DNA of 64,000 nt from Bacteroidales bacterium (GCA_016342685.1 JAEINU010000001.1:888169-952168), one strand, 5' to 3'. Positions 17,977 to 27,353 are shown, counted from the stretch's first letter. Notes: a model not told the origin generated them from the sequence alone. Numbers and translations are program-made.

Positions 17977-18798
17977 ATGGGAAATATGAAAACAGAACAA
18001 ATTTTAGATCAACTTCTTGAGATTTCAATGCAATACGGACCTAAATTAATAGGTGCATTGGTTGTTTTATTAATTGGTTTATGGATTATTAAAATTATTA
18101 CAAAAGGCTTAAAGAAAATGTTGACAAAGCGAAATAGTGATAAATCGTTAACATCATTTTTAATGAGCATGGTAAACATACTATTAAAGATTTTATTAAT
18201 AGTAAGCATTTTAGGTATGTTGGGTATCGAAATGACCTCTTTTATTGCAATATTAGGAGCTGCAGGTTTAGCTGTCGGCTTGGCACTTTCAGGGACTTTG
18301 CAGAATTTTGCAGGCGGAGCTATGATTTTAGTTTTTAAACCTTTTAAGGTGGGCGATCTTATCGATGCTCAGGGATATTTAGGAACTGTTAGTGAAATAC
18401 AGATTTTTAACACCATATTAAAAACTCCCGATAATAAAACAATAATAATTCCTAATGGGGGTTTGTTTAATGCTTCATTAACAAATTATTCAACGGAGGA
18501 GCGAAGAAGAGTGGATTGGACCATCGGAATTGCATATGGCGATGATATTGATAAAGCGAAGAAAGTTATTCAAGAATTATGTAATGATGATACAAGAATT
18601 TTAAAAGACCCAGAAGTGTTTATTGCTGTTGCAGAATTAGCAGATAGTTCAGTTAATATAGCCGTTAGAGCTTGGGTTAATGCTGCAGACTATTGGCCCG
18701 TTTTTTTTCAGATGAACGAGAATGTTTACAAAACATTTAATAAGGAAGGTTTAAATATTCCATTTCCACAAATGGATGTGCATTTGCATAAGCAATAA
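17977..18798 (+). CDS. mscS: Small-conductance mechanosensitive channel, MscS family
   Basis: This 273-residue inner-membrane channel has three membrane helices: about 20-42, 60-82 and the pore helix TM3. TM3 has the Gly/Ala pattern AILGAAGLAVGLALSGTLQNFAGG at about 92-115. The cytoplasmic beta domain starts with FKVGDLI and includes VPNG-like IIPNGGLFNASLTNYS. Length and motifs match classical E. coli-size MscS. It opens under membrane tension to release solutes on osmotic downshock. The ATG at 17977 is used here; an internal Met four codons later is also possible. Two hairpins follow the gene. Confidence 0.93.
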   Translation: MGNMKTEQILDQLLEISMQYGPKLIGALVVLLIGLWIIKIITKGLKKMLTKRNSDKSLTSFLMSMVNILLKILLIVSILGMLGIEMTSFIAILGAAGLAVGLALSGTLQNFAGGAMILVFKPFKVGDLIDAQGYLGTVSEIQIFNTILKTPDNKTIIIPNGGLFNASLTNYSTEERRRVDWTIGIAYGDDIDKAKKVIQELCNDDTRILKDPEVFIAVAELADSSVNIAVRAWVNAADYWPVFFQMNENVYKTFNKEGLNIPFPQMDVHLHKQ

Positions 18799-18800
18799 TG

Positions 18801-18884
18801 ATTTAGTGTAGATTTTTTATTGAATTCACACTAAATTTATTTTAGTGATATAATCAAAAATAGCTCTGTTCGCAGGGCTATTTG
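18801..18884 (+). terminator. Tandem hairpins after mscS
   Basis: ATTTAGTGT at 18801-18809 pairs with ACACTAAAT at 18828-18836. A second hairpin, AATAGCTCTG / CAGGGCTATT (18859-18868, 18873-18882) with a TTCG tetraloop, follows. Either may terminate mscS; the second also precedes the omega-amidase gene. Confidence 0.6.
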
Positions 18885-18950
18885 CTTATATGAATGTATA
18901 AACCTGAAACTTATTTATATCTTTGGATTATAAAATTAATTGCACTTATT

Positions 18951-19730
18951 ATGACCGATATTCTTAATGTATCTTGTATTCAAACAGATTTAGAGTGGGA
19001 GAATGTAGATTCTAATCTAAATCATTTTTCTAATAAACTAGAGCTTTTATCAAAGGATTCTGAAATTGTTATACTTCCAGAAATGTTTACAACAGGCTTT
19101 TCTATGAATTCTGTAGAATTAGCAGAACCTATGAACGGTAAAACTTTTACTTGGATGAAAGAACAATCGCAAAAACACAATAAGATAATTATTGGAAGTG
19201 TTATTGCTACTGAAAATAATAAATTCTATAATAGATGTATTACCATGCTTCCAAATGGAGAATATTATACCTACGATAAAGGACATTTATTCCGAATGGA
19301 AAAGGAACATGAAGATTTTACGAAAGGAGACAGCAAAACAATATTTAAACATAGTGGTTGGAGAATATGTACTATGATATGTTATGATTTGCGTTTTCCG
19401 GTTTGGAGCAGAAATCAAAACGATTATGATTTGTTGGTTTATATAGCGAGTTGGCCCGAGAGTAGAAGAGAAGTTTGGAATACTCTGCTTAAAGCAAGGG
19501 CTATTGAAAATCAGTCGTATGTTGTTGGTGTTAATCGAATTGGACAAGATGGAGAAGGAATAAGCTATTCTGGAGATACTGTAATAATAAATCCAAAGGG
19601 ACAGATTATTACAAAAGCAAATGATCATAAAGATGAAATAATTGAAGCAAAATTATCGTTGAAAGATTTGGAACAATTCAGAGAAAAATTTCCTGTATTT
19701 CTGGATGCCGACAATTTTAAAATACTATAA
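18951..19730 (+). CDS. Nitrilase-superfamily omega-amidase (YafV/Nit2-like)
   Basis: This 259-residue cytoplasmic amidase belongs to the carbon-nitrogen hydrolases. The Glu-Lys-Cys triad is visible as Glu44 (ILPEMFTTGF), Lys110 (YDKGHLFRM) and Cys144 (ICYDLRFP). These motifs and the length match E. coli YafV, which hydrolyses alpha-ketoglutaramate-type omega-amides and repairs by-products of glutamine transamination. I use the ATG at 18951; an upstream TTG-extended frame from 18894 adds a non-homologous tail. The rel gene starts 4 bases after the stop, so the two are probably co-transcribed. Confidence 0.92.
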   Translation: MTDILNVSCIQTDLEWENVDSNLNHFSNKLELLSKDSEIVILPEMFTTGFSMNSVELAEPMNGKTFTWMKEQSQKHNKIIIGSVIATENNKFYNRCITMLPNGEYYTYDKGHLFRMEKEHEDFTKGDSKTIFKHSGWRICTMICYDLRFPVWSRNQNDYDLLVYIASWPESRREVWNTLLKARAIENQSYVVGVNRIGQDGEGISYSGDTVIINPKGQIITKANDHKDEIIEAKLSLKDLEQFREKFPVFLDADNFKIL

Positions 19731-19733
19731 AAG

Positions 19734-21977
19734 ATGTTACCTAAAATAAATTTCGATAAAAAAACCGAAGGAAAAATTACCGATAGGGAACGAAAAAAAA
19801 TAATCAATAAATACCGAGAGTTATTAAAACTATCAGAAAATTTTACGAATAAAAAAGAGTTAGAGTTAATTCGAAAAGCATTTGATATTACTTTAAATGC
19901 TTATGAAGAAAAGAGAATAGCTTCTGGGTCTCCTTATATTTTAGAAGTTCTAGAAACGGCAAGTCTGGTTGTTGAGCAGATTGGTTTAGGAACTAGGTCT
20001 GTTGTTGCAACCTTGCTGTATCAGGCCGTTATTGATCACAAAATCACCTTAGATGAAGTTGAAAAGGAATTCGATAAAGCAATTGCATTAATTGTAGATG
20101 GCCTGGTTAAGATTTCCGATATCAATACAAAAACAGAAGCAACGCAAGCCGAGAATTTCCGACAAATGCTCTTAACTCTTGCCGAAGATGTTCGAGTAAT
20201 TTTAATAAAACTTGCTATTCTTTTGCAAGATATGCGGGGATTAAATTATATGCCCGAAGAGTATCAAATTAAAACTTCGCTTGAAACTTTTTCTTTATAT
20301 GCACCCTTGGCTCATCGTTTGGGATTGTATAATATTAAGTCGGAACTCGAAAATTTATCTTTAAAATATACAGAGAAAGAGGTATACAAAGAGATTATTA
20401 AAAAGCTAAAGAATACGACAGCAAAACGTGAGCGATTTATTAAAAAGTTTCTTGCTCCAATCGAAAAAGAATTAAATGAGCAAGGCTTCGATTATGAGAT
20501 AAAAGGTCGACCAAAATCTGTTTATTCTATTTGGCAAAAGATGAAAAAACAAGGTGTTGAATTCGAAGAGGTGTACGATATTTTTGCTATTCGTATTATT
20601 CTTAATTCAAAACCATCTAAGGAAAAATCTGATTGTTGGAGAACTTATTCTGTTGTTACAGATTTTTATCAACCTAACCCCAAGCGTTTACGTGATTGGA
20701 TTTCAATTCCTAAAACAAATGGGTATGAATCCTTACACACTACTGTTGTAGGACAAGAGGGGAAATGGGTAGAGGTGCAAATCCGAACCAAAAGAATGGA
20801 CGAAGTTGCAGAGAAAGGTTATGCAGCACACTGGAGATACAAAGGGGTTAAAGCCGAAAAGGGAATTGATTCGTGGATGCAGAAAGTTCGCGATGTAATT
20901 GAATCTAATAATACATCAACAGCTGAAAGTATTGATGATTTAAAGTTAAATCTTTACAATAAAGAAGTTTTTGTATTTACACCTACAGGTGATTTAAGAA
21001 AACTTCCGGCTGGCGCTACTGTTTTGGATTTTGCTTATGATGTGCATTCCGATGTTGGGAATAAATGTGTTGGAGCTCGAATAAATCATAAAAACGTTAC
21101 AATAAAGCAGGCATTGCAAAATGGCGATCAAATCGAAATAATAACATCGAAAAGTCAGAAACCAAAAACTGATTGGTTAAATTTTGTTGTTACGTCTAAG
21201 GCAATAACAAAAATTAAATCCACTTTAAAGGAAGAAAAATATAAAGAAGCCGAAGCAGGAAAAGAATTGCTAAAGAGAAGATTAAAGAATTGGAAGATTA
21301 AATTCGACGACCATCTAATTCTTAAAATCTTAAAACATTATAAATTAAAGGTTCCGGTTGATTTATATTATGCCCTAGCTACCGAAAAAATCGAAATTAC
21401 CGATATAAAAGAATTGCTGACAGAAAAGAAAAGTGAAGATAAAGAGCAGCTAAATAATACGGAGAAAAAAAGCGAACAGGTAGAAAAGGAAGAGGAATCT
21501 TCGAGTTCATCTGGCAATTATTTAATAATTGATAATAATATAGAAAATATTGATTATAAGTTAGCTAAATGTTGTAGCCCTATATTTGGAGATTCAATTT
21601 TTGGTTTTGTAACCGTAAGTGAAGGCATTAAAATTCACAGAACGAATTGTCCCAATGCAAGGCAACTGGTCGAACGATATAATTATAGAATTATAAAAGC
21701 TCAATGGACTAAATCGGCCTTACATAAATCATTTCAGGCAACCATAAAAGTAACTGGGATTGACGAAATGGGAATGTTGAGCAAGATATCTGATATCATT
21801 TCAAAAGATTTGAAAGTAAGTGTCAGATCAATTACTATGGATTCTTCCGATGGAATGTTCGATGGAAATATTAAACTTTCAATTGATAGCACAAAACATC
21901 TTGAAATGCTAATGGCAAAGCTGAAAAAGGAAAAGAGTGTATTGAAAGTAACTCGTGTAGATTCTTCCGAAAACTAA
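19734..21977 (+). CDS. relA: Long RelA/SpoT homologue with degenerate hydrolase domain
   Basis: This 747-residue (p)ppGpp enzyme has, in order, an HD-type domain (about 45-190), the synthetase (240-370), TGS (410-470), a Cys-containing zinc-finger-like region (AKCCSPIFGD and TNCPNA) and ACT (675-745). The synthetase looks active: GRPKSVYSIWQKM, YDIFAIRI, PKTNGYESLHT and EVQIRT. The hydrolase motifs are lost. The usual LLHDxxED reads LLYQAVID (94-101), and the usual ADRLHNMR reads AILLQDMR. It should therefore make but not degrade alarmone, like E. coli RelA. The synthetase loop RLRD (318-321) is basic, as in bifunctional Rel rather than RelA. A second, hydrolase-competent enzyme elsewhere in the genome is expected. 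Confidence 0.93.
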   Translation: MLPKINFDKKTEGKITDRERKKIINKYRELLKLSENFTNKKELELIRKAFDITLNAYEEKRIASGSPYILEVLETASLVVEQIGLGTRSVVATLLYQAVIDHKITLDEVEKEFDKAIALIVDGLVKISDINTKTEATQAENFRQMLLTLAEDVRVILIKLAILLQDMRGLNYMPEEYQIKTSLETFSLYAPLAHRLGLYNIKSELENLSLKYTEKEVYKEIIKKLKNTTAKRERFIKKFLAPIEKELNEQGFDYEIKGRPKSVYSIWQKMKKQGVEFEEVYDIFAIRIILNSKPSKEKSDCWRTYSVVTDFYQPNPKRLRDWISIPKTNGYESLHTTVVGQEGKWVEVQIRTKRMDEVAEKGYAAHWRYKGVKAEKGIDSWMQKVRDVIESNNTSTAESIDDLKLNLYNKEVFVFTPTGDLRKLPAGATVLDFAYDVHSDVGNKCVGARINHKNVTIKQALQNGDQIEIITSKSQKPKTDWLNFVVTSKAITKIKSTLKEEKYKEAEAGKELLKRRLKNWKIKFDDHLILKILKHYKLKVPVDLYYALATEKIEITDIKELLTEKKSEDKEQLNNTEKKSEQVEKEEESSSSSGNYLIIDNNIENIDYKLAKCCSPIFGDSIFGFVTVSEGIKIHRTNCPNARQLVERYNYRIIKAQWTKSALHKSFQATIKVTGIDEMGMLSKISDIISKDLKVSVRSITMDSSDGMFDGNIKLSIDSTKHLEMLMAKLKKEKSVLKVTRVDSSEN

Positions 21978-21998
21978 TTTTTTTGGAAAAGAAATGTT

Positions 21999-22006
21999 TA
22001 AATTTG
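21999..22006 (+). promoter_or_regulatory. Candidate -7 box upstream of the 225-residue barrel gene
   Basis: TAAATTTG matches TAnnTTTG exactly, 57 bases before the ATG. A TTTG lies only 13 bases upstream of it, closer than the usual -33 spacing. Confidence 0.3.
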
Positions 22007-22062
22007 TAGTACAACAAACAAATTAACAATTTCATTCGTTTAAGATTTAAAGTTGATTTGAT

Positions 22063-22740
22063 ATGAAATACAGAATAATATTAATTGTAGTAGCCATATT
22101 TGTTAGTAATTCTGCTATATCACAGGTTTTTCCTTTGCTTCCTAAATATTATCAACCACTAGATTCAGCTGTTTTGGCAGAGAATGAATCAGAGGAAGAA
22201 AAAAATGAAACATTAATTAAAAAACACGAGAAATTATCATACTCTATAGCTGTCGGATCTGGTTTTAGTAGCTTTGGTAACGATGTAACTATGATGAGTT
22301 CTTATATTGCTCCATCCTTACACATCGAAATTAGTCCAAAACTACACTTAGCGGTCGATGGTTTTATCATGCAAAGTAATATTAATGGCTTAGATGGTGC
22401 CTATGCAAATGACTCAAGATATTTTCTATATTCTTCTCCCCATAATTATGGAATTACAGGAATGGCTTATTATCAATTAACCGACAAATGGAGTGTTTAC
22501 GGCGATGGATCATATTTTGATAACCAGTCATCTTCAATAGATAATTATAGATTTGATGCTTATGATAAAGATTATAAGTCAGTTTCTATTGGGGTTGGAT
22601 ATCATGTTAGCGACAATGTTCAATTTAATATTCAATATCGTTACTCAAATGGCATTGATCCAGTAAGAAATTCTTATTCTCCTTTCCATCGCTCTGGTTT
22701 TGGATATTACGACTCTCCATTTGGTATGGTGGGGTATTAA
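22063..22740 (+). CDS. Secreted protein, probable small outer-membrane beta-barrel
   Basis: I do not recognise a named family. The 225-residue protein has a signal peptide (MKYRIILIVVAIFVSNSAIS-Q) and then a charged stretch with EESEEEKNE-type acidity. From residue 60 on, alternating polar/hydrophobic strands such as YSIAVGSGFSSFG, LHIEISPKLHLAVDGFIM and VSIGVGYHVSDNVQFNIQYRYSNG suggest a small outer-membrane barrel. The C-terminus (FGMVGY) ends in an aromatic, as in barrels. The DUF3108 gene begins within about 11 bases, so the pair is likely one envelope operon. Confidence 0.75.
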   Translation: MKYRIILIVVAIFVSNSAISQVFPLLPKYYQPLDSAVLAENESEEEKNETLIKKHEKLSYSIAVGSGFSSFGNDVTMMSSYIAPSLHIEISPKLHLAVDGFIMQSNINGLDGAYANDSRYFLYSSPHNYGITGMAYYQLTDKWSVYGDGSYFDNQSSSIDNYRFDAYDKDYKSVSIGVGYHVSDNVQFNIQYRYSNGIDPVRNSYSPFHRSGFGYYDSPFGMVGY

Positions 22741-22750
22741 AATATCTACT

Positions 22751-23566
22751 TTGAAAAACAAACTTATTTTAGCAATCATTTTCTTTTCACTTACCTCAAT
22801 CGTAAGTGCTCAAAATATTGTTGATCAGTTTCCTGTATTTAAGTCTGGCGAAAAAATCACCTATAAAGCAGTTTACAATTGGGGAATTATATGGATAAAT
22901 GCCGGATTTGTTGAATTCAATGTGAACGAAACAAAATACAAAGATCAGGAAGTATATCATTTTAACAGTTTTGGTTCAAGTATTCCATCTTACGATTGGT
23001 TGTTTAAGGTGCGAGATTATTTTCAATCTTATGCTAAAAAAGATGATTTAACTCCATTTTACTTCGATAGAAATACATACGAAGGTGGATTTAGGGTACA
23101 TAATCGATTTACATTCGATTACAATACTGAATCTATTTATTCAAAAACGAAAAATACCGATACACCCTATAAAGAGGATACAATAAATCTTGAACAAAAT
23201 ATTTACGATGTAGTTTCGGGTGTTTATTATGTGCGGAATTTGGATTTTACTTCTTATCAGATTAATGATACAATTCCTATTAAAATGATTATCGACAATG
23301 AGATTTTTGACTTATATCTAAGATATTTAGGAAGGGAAACAATTAAAACACACGATAAACGAACGTTTAAAACAATTAAATTTTCTGCATTACTTATCGA
23401 AGGAACGATTTTTAGTGGGGGCGAAGACCTGTTTGTATGGGTTAGCGATGACTTAAACAGAATTCCTATCTTGGTTGAAGCAAAAATCAGAATAGGTTCA
23501 GTAAAAGCGACTTTAAATACAACCGAAAATCTTAAATTTCCATTAAGCTCCGAAATTAAAAAATAA
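22751..23566 (+). CDS. DUF3108 domain periplasmic protein (TTG start)
   Basis: This 271-residue exported protein has a signal peptide (KNKLILAIIFFSLTSIVSA-QN) followed by the DUF3108 pattern: FPVFKSGEKITYKAVYNWG, then AGFVEFNV and later SYDWLFKVRDYFQSY. DUF3108 proteins are common in Bacteroidota and have no established function. No ATG fits the start. TTG at 22751 puts the signal peptide at the very N-terminus and leaves an 11-base gap to the previous gene. A TTG at 22700 would overlap that gene and bury the signal. An envelope role is inferred from export and neighbour. Confidence 0.85.
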   Translation: MKNKLILAIIFFSLTSIVSAQNIVDQFPVFKSGEKITYKAVYNWGIIWINAGFVEFNVNETKYKDQEVYHFNSFGSSIPSYDWLFKVRDYFQSYAKKDDLTPFYFDRNTYEGGFRVHNRFTFDYNTESIYSKTKNTDTPYKEDTINLEQNIYDVVSGVYYVRNLDFTSYQINDTIPIKMIIDNEIFDLYLRYLGRETIKTHDKRTFKTIKFSALLIEGTIFSGGEDLFVWVSDDLNRIPILVEAKIRIGSVKATLNTTENLKFPLSSEIKK

Positions 23567-23624
23567 ACCACTTTTTACTGTTTTATAATATCCGATCAAA
23601 AGTCTATAAACTTAATTTTCATAG

Positions 23625-23632
23625 TATTTTTG
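23625..23632 (+). promoter_or_regulatory. Candidate -7 box for the flavodiiron gene
   Basis: TATTTTTG matches TAnnTTTG exactly and is 37 bases before the ATG. No good -33 element was recognised. Confidence 0.4.
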
Positions 23633-23669
23633 CAGAAAAGAATGTATAACTAAACAGAAATTTAACACG

Positions 23670-24872
23670 ATGCATAATACTGTTAAGATAAGTGATAAAA
23701 TATTTTGGATTGGAGAAAACGATCGCAGAACAGAATTGTTTGAAAATATGTGGCCTTTGCCAAATGGCGTTTCGTATAATTCTTATTTAATTGTTGATGA
23801 AAAAACAGCTTTAATCGACACATTGGAATATGGTTCGTCTGATGATTATCTCGATAAAATCGAAAATCTTATAGGGAAAGATCGTAGCTTAGATTATCTG
23901 ATTATTAACCATATGGAACCCGATCATTCAGGATCGATAAAGATGGTTGTGAATAAATATCCAAATGTAAAGTTGGTAGGCAATATTAAAACTTTCAAAA
24001 TAATTGAAGCATATTTTGGGTTTAAAGATAATTGGTATCAGGTTGAAGATGGAAGCGAATTGGATTTAGGATATCATAAACTAAAATTTGTAATGACACC
24101 TTGGGTTCATTGGCCGGAAACCATGATGACTTACGACCTAACGGAAAAAGCACTGTTCTCGGGAGATGCATTTGGATGCTTTGGAACCTTAGATGGTGGT
24201 ATTTTCGACGATGAAATTGAGTTTGAAGATTATTACGAACAAGAAATGCGTCGATACTATTCTAACATTGTTGGAAAGTATAGCAATATGGTGCAAAAGG
24301 CGTTTAAGAAATTAGAAGGAGTTGATATAAATTGTATTTGCCCAACGCATGGTCCAATTTGGCGTGCTGATGTGAATAAGGTACTCGGGTTATATAATAA
24401 ATGGAGTAAATACGAAACCGAAGAAGGTGTTGTAATCATTTATGGTTCGATGTATGGGAATACAGCAAAAATGGCCGATTCCATAGCACGAAAATTATCC
24501 GAAAAAGGAATTAAAAAAATCAGAATATACGATGCCTCAAAAACTCATTTATCATATTTAATTAATGAGATTTGGCGTTATAAAGGTGTAATATTAGGAA
24601 GTTGTGCATACAACTCAGGAATGTTACCGACAATGGAAAACTTAACCCGAACATTAGAACATATGGGAGTTAAAGATCATTTGCTAGGATTGTTTGGATC
24701 GTATAGTTGGAATGGTGGAGGAGCAAAAAGTTTGTATCGATTCCAGGAAAATGTTCAATGGGATTTAGTTTCGGATCCTCTAGATACAAAAGGAATTCCA
24801 GATGATGAAGCCTTTGAAAAATGTGAAATTATTGCAAGTGCAATGGTAGAAAAGTTGAAAGCCAAAGTTTAA
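23670..24872 (+). CDS. fprA: Flavodiiron protein (FprA family A-type flavoprotein)
   Basis: This 400-residue cytoplasmic enzyme reduces O2 to water or NO to N2O. The N-terminal metallo-beta-lactamase-like domain carries the full diiron ligand set: His81, Glu83, Asp85 and His86 (HMEPDHSGS), His147 (WVHWPE), Asp166 (GDAFG) and His227 (PTHGP). The C-terminal flavodoxin domain begins near residue 253, with the FMN loop YGSMYGNTAKMA. It is the standard two-domain class A form without fused rubredoxin, so it needs an external rubredoxin such as the one at 17-172. Its presence indicates protection of an anaerobic metabolism against oxygen or nitric oxide. Confidence 0.96.
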   Translation: MHNTVKISDKIFWIGENDRRTELFENMWPLPNGVSYNSYLIVDEKTALIDTLEYGSSDDYLDKIENLIGKDRSLDYLIINHMEPDHSGSIKMVVNKYPNVKLVGNIKTFKIIEAYFGFKDNWYQVEDGSELDLGYHKLKFVMTPWVHWPETMMTYDLTEKALFSGDAFGCFGTLDGGIFDDEIEFEDYYEQEMRRYYSNIVGKYSNMVQKAFKKLEGVDINCICPTHGPIWRADVNKVLGLYNKWSKYETEEGVVIIYGSMYGNTAKMADSIARKLSEKGIKKIRIYDASKTHLSYLINEIWRYKGVILGSCAYNSGMLPTMENLTRTLEHMGVKDHLLGLFGSYSWNGGGAKSLYRFQENVQWDLVSDPLDTKGIPDDEAFEKCEIIASAMVEKLKAKV

Positions 24873-24964
24873 ACAAATCTATTAATATCCGTGTTGTAAT
24901 TTTATAGCACCCATTTTTTGTAATAGTATATTATTTATCTTTATTGTTCTAAAAAAAAATAGAT

Positions 24965-25354
24965 ATGGATTTTGATTTAAAACTCGGAATAAAACATACA
25001 TCTAGTCAGAAAGTTAGCTATGCCGATACTGCTGCTAAATATGGTTCTGGACTGGTTGAAGTATTTGCAACACCTGCAATGATTGCTTTAATGGAAAATG
25101 CAGCTTTAAAAACAGTTCTTCCTTTTTTGGGAGATGAACACAATACCGTTGGTTTTGAAATAAATGTAAAACATCTAAAACCAACACCTGTTGGAATGAT
25201 GGTTGACTGCACAGCTACACTTATTGAAATTGACGGTAAAAAGCTTGTTTTTAGTGTGGAAGCGAGCGACGAAGAAGGAAAAATAGGAGAAGGAACGCAT
25301 ACTCGTTATATTATCAATGCTAAAAAGTTCATGGATAAGTTAAATCAAAAATAG
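24965..25354 (+). CDS. Hotdog-fold thioesterase (FlK-like)
   Basis: This 129-residue hotdog-fold protein has [30 protein letters not shown] followed by [19 protein letters not shown], the pattern of FlK-like acyl-CoA thioesterases. The Thr/Glu pair in [11 protein letters not shown] corresponds to the region of catalytic residues in that family. The acyl-CoA substrate is unknown. It is 5 bases upstream of the SagB-type gene and is probably co-transcribed with it, though no biochemical link between them is evident. Confidence 0.85.
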   Translation: MDFDLKLGIKHTSSQKVSYADTAAKYGSGLVEVFATPAMIALMENAALKTVLPFLGDEHNTVGFEINVKHLKPTPVGMMVDCTATLIEIDGKKLVFSVEASDEEGKIGEGTHTRYIINAKKFMDKLNQK

Positions 25355-25359
25355 AAATT

Positions 25360-26007
25360 ATGAATCGAATGAAATTATTTTTAGTAGCATTGGGGTTCTT
25401 TCTAATAAATAGCTCCATAGCACAAGAAATTATTAGTTTGCCAACACCTACAAAAACGGGAGGTAAGCCTTTAATGGAAACTTTAAATGAGCGAAGCTCA
25501 AGTCGTGATTTTATTGATCAGGTTTTAACACAACAACAATTATCCGATTTGTTATGGGCTGCTAATGGAATAAACAGAGCTGAGAAAAACAAACGAACAG
25601 CACCTTCATCACATAACAATCAAGATATTGTAATTTACCTAACCACAGGTTCAGGTTTATTTTTATATAAAGCTGATGAGCATAGTTTAGTTCAATTATC
25701 TGGAACAGATATGCGTACGATTGCCGGTAATCAGGACTTTGTAAAGAAAGCTTCTGTGAATTTGATTTATGTTTCTGATTTTGATAAACTTGGAAAAGGA
25801 TCTGATGAATCAAAACTTGTTACTGCAGCAACACATTGTGGATTTATTGGTCAGAATGTTTATCTGTATTGTGCTTCGGAAGGTTTGATTTCGGTTTTTC
25901 GAGCATGGATTAATAAAGAGAAAATCGCAGAGGCATTGAATTTGAAACCAAATCAGCATGTAGTTTATAGCCAATCGGTTGGATTTTCTAAAATGATAGA
26001 CGAATAA
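25360..26007 (+). CDS. SagB/ThcOx-type nitroreductase-fold protein, exported
   Basis: This 215-residue FMN nitroreductase-fold protein carries a signal peptide (MKLFLVALGFFLINSSIA-QE). The family pattern is seen in RSSSRDFIDQVLTQQQLSDLLWAANGINR, the RTAPSSHNNQ FMN-phosphate segment and the C-terminal AATHCGFIGQNVYLYCASEG. SagB/ThcOx members oxidise azolines in toxin biosynthesis, but these stand-alone Bacteroidota forms lack cyclodehydratase or precursor genes nearby. The true substrate is therefore unknown. Export of a flavin enzyme implies a periplasmic or lipid-anchored location, which would need flavin export or folding there; this is inference. Confidence 0.85.
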   Translation: MNRMKLFLVALGFFLINSSIAQEIISLPTPTKTGGKPLMETLNERSSSRDFIDQVLTQQQLSDLLWAANGINRAEKNKRTAPSSHNNQDIVIYLTTGSGLFLYKADEHSLVQLSGTDMRTIAGNQDFVKKASVNLIYVSDFDKLGKGSDESKLVTAATHCGFIGQNVYLYCASEGLISVFRAWINKEKIAEALNLKPNQHVVYSQSVGFSKMIDE

Positions 26008-26052
26008 TTTTTTAATGAATAGCCAAAGGCTAAAAGCAAATAGTTTAAAAAA

Positions 26053-27225
26053 ATGAGATATAATTTTGAAGAGATAGTAAATCGAGAAAATACCGATTCT
26101 GTAAAATTCGATTTACGAAAAGTGATATTTGAAAAGGAAGATGTAATTCCTATGTGGGTTGCCGATATGGATTTTAAAACACCCGATTTTATTATTAATG
26201 CAATTAAAGAGCGTACTAAACATGAGGTTTTTGGTTATAGTATTCGTTCTAAATCATATTTTGATTCAATTATAAACTGGCTTGATCGCAGACACAATTG
26301 GAAAATTGAATCTGATTGGATTTCTTTTAGCCCAGGAATTGTTCCCGCAATAAACATGGCTGTTTTAGCTTTTACAAATCCCGGCGATAATATTATAGTT
26401 CAACCTCCGGTATATTTCCCATTCTTCTCCGCAATTCAGAATAATGATCGAAATCAAATCGAAAACCCATTAGTTTTAAAAGATGGTCGTTATTGTATCG
26501 ATTTTGATGATTTAGCAATAAAGCTAAAAGATGCAAAAGTTTTGTTGTTATCAAATCCACATAATCCTGGTGGTTCTGTTTGGACAAAAGAGGAACTTCA
26601 AAAAATGGGTGAATTATGTGCTGATAATAATGTATTGATTTTCGCTGATGAGATTCACGCCGACTTGGTTTTTGAAGGATTTAAATACACACCAATCGCA
26701 TCAATATCAGAAGAAATTGCTGATACAACAATTACTTTTATAGCGCCAAGTAAAACATTTAACATTGCTGCACTGGCAACATCATCGGTAATTGCTTCAA
26801 ATAAAGAAGTCAAGGAAAAATACGATAAAGTATTGGATACGATTCATGTAGGCATGGGGAACGTATTTGGAACTGTTGCTTCTGAAGCTGCTTATACCTA
26901 TGGCGACGAGTGGTTAAGTCAATTAATGGAATATTTATCGGACAACCTCGATTATGCCGAAAATTATATAAAAACGAATATTCCAGAAATAACTTTAATC
27001 CGCCCAGAGGGAACTTACTTAGTTTGGTTAGATTGTTCTAAATTAAATCTTAAAGGAAAAGATCTTAAAGATTTTATGATTCAGGATGCTTCTCTTGGAT
27101 TTAACGATGGAAGAATGTTTGGAACAGGAGGCAATGGATTTATGCGAATGAATATTGCTTGTCCAAAACAAACACTCGAAAAGGCTTTAGTAAATTTAGA
27201 GAAAGCAGTAGCTAGTATCCGTTAA
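26053..27225 (+). CDS. patB: MalY/PatB family aminotransferase (cystathionine beta-lyase)
   Basis: This 390-residue PLP-dependent enzyme of fold type I has its Schiff-base lysine at Lys234 in IAPSKTFN and the cofactor-pairing Asp199 in FADEIHADL. SNPHNPGG (167-174) and the N-terminal MWVADMDF are typical of the PatB/MalY branch. Members cleave C-S bonds of cystathionine or cysteine to give homocysteine or H2S, ammonia and pyruvate. Sequence alone cannot distinguish this from other lyase substrates. It follows the SagB-type gene after 45 bases, including a weak 5-bp hairpin, so it may be a separate unit. Confidence 0.92.
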   Translation: MRYNFEEIVNRENTDSVKFDLRKVIFEKEDVIPMWVADMDFKTPDFIINAIKERTKHEVFGYSIRSKSYFDSIINWLDRRHNWKIESDWISFSPGIVPAINMAVLAFTNPGDNIIVQPPVYFPFFSAIQNNDRNQIENPLVLKDGRYCIDFDDLAIKLKDAKVLLLSNPHNPGGSVWTKEELQKMGELCADNNVLIFADEIHADLVFEGFKYTPIASISEEIADTTITFIAPSKTFNIAALATSSVIASNKEVKEKYDKVLDTIHVGMGNVFGTVASEAAYTYGDEWLSQLMEYLSDNLDYAENYIKTNIPEITLIRPEGTYLVWLDCSKLNLKGKDLKDFMIQDASLGFNDGRMFGTGGNGFMRMNIACPKQTLEKALVNLEKAVASIR

Positions 27226-27353
27226 TTGTTAATTTTTGTAGTTTATTCAATACGAGATTAAGATATTCTATAAATGTGAGTGTTATGGCTTGGTTTTTGT
27301 TTAATGTATGCTTTGTTTTATTACTCAAGTTTATTAACCAAAATTTAACGATT

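Noticed and set aside
26012-26036. Terminator between the SagB-type gene and the aminotransferase gene
   Set aside because: The TAGCC/GGCTA stem is only 5 bp and is followed by A residues rather than a T run.
27276-27353. Upstream extension of the outer-membrane protein gene
   Set aside because: The first 26 residues would place a hydrophobic segment in front of a perfectly good signal peptide beginning at 27354.
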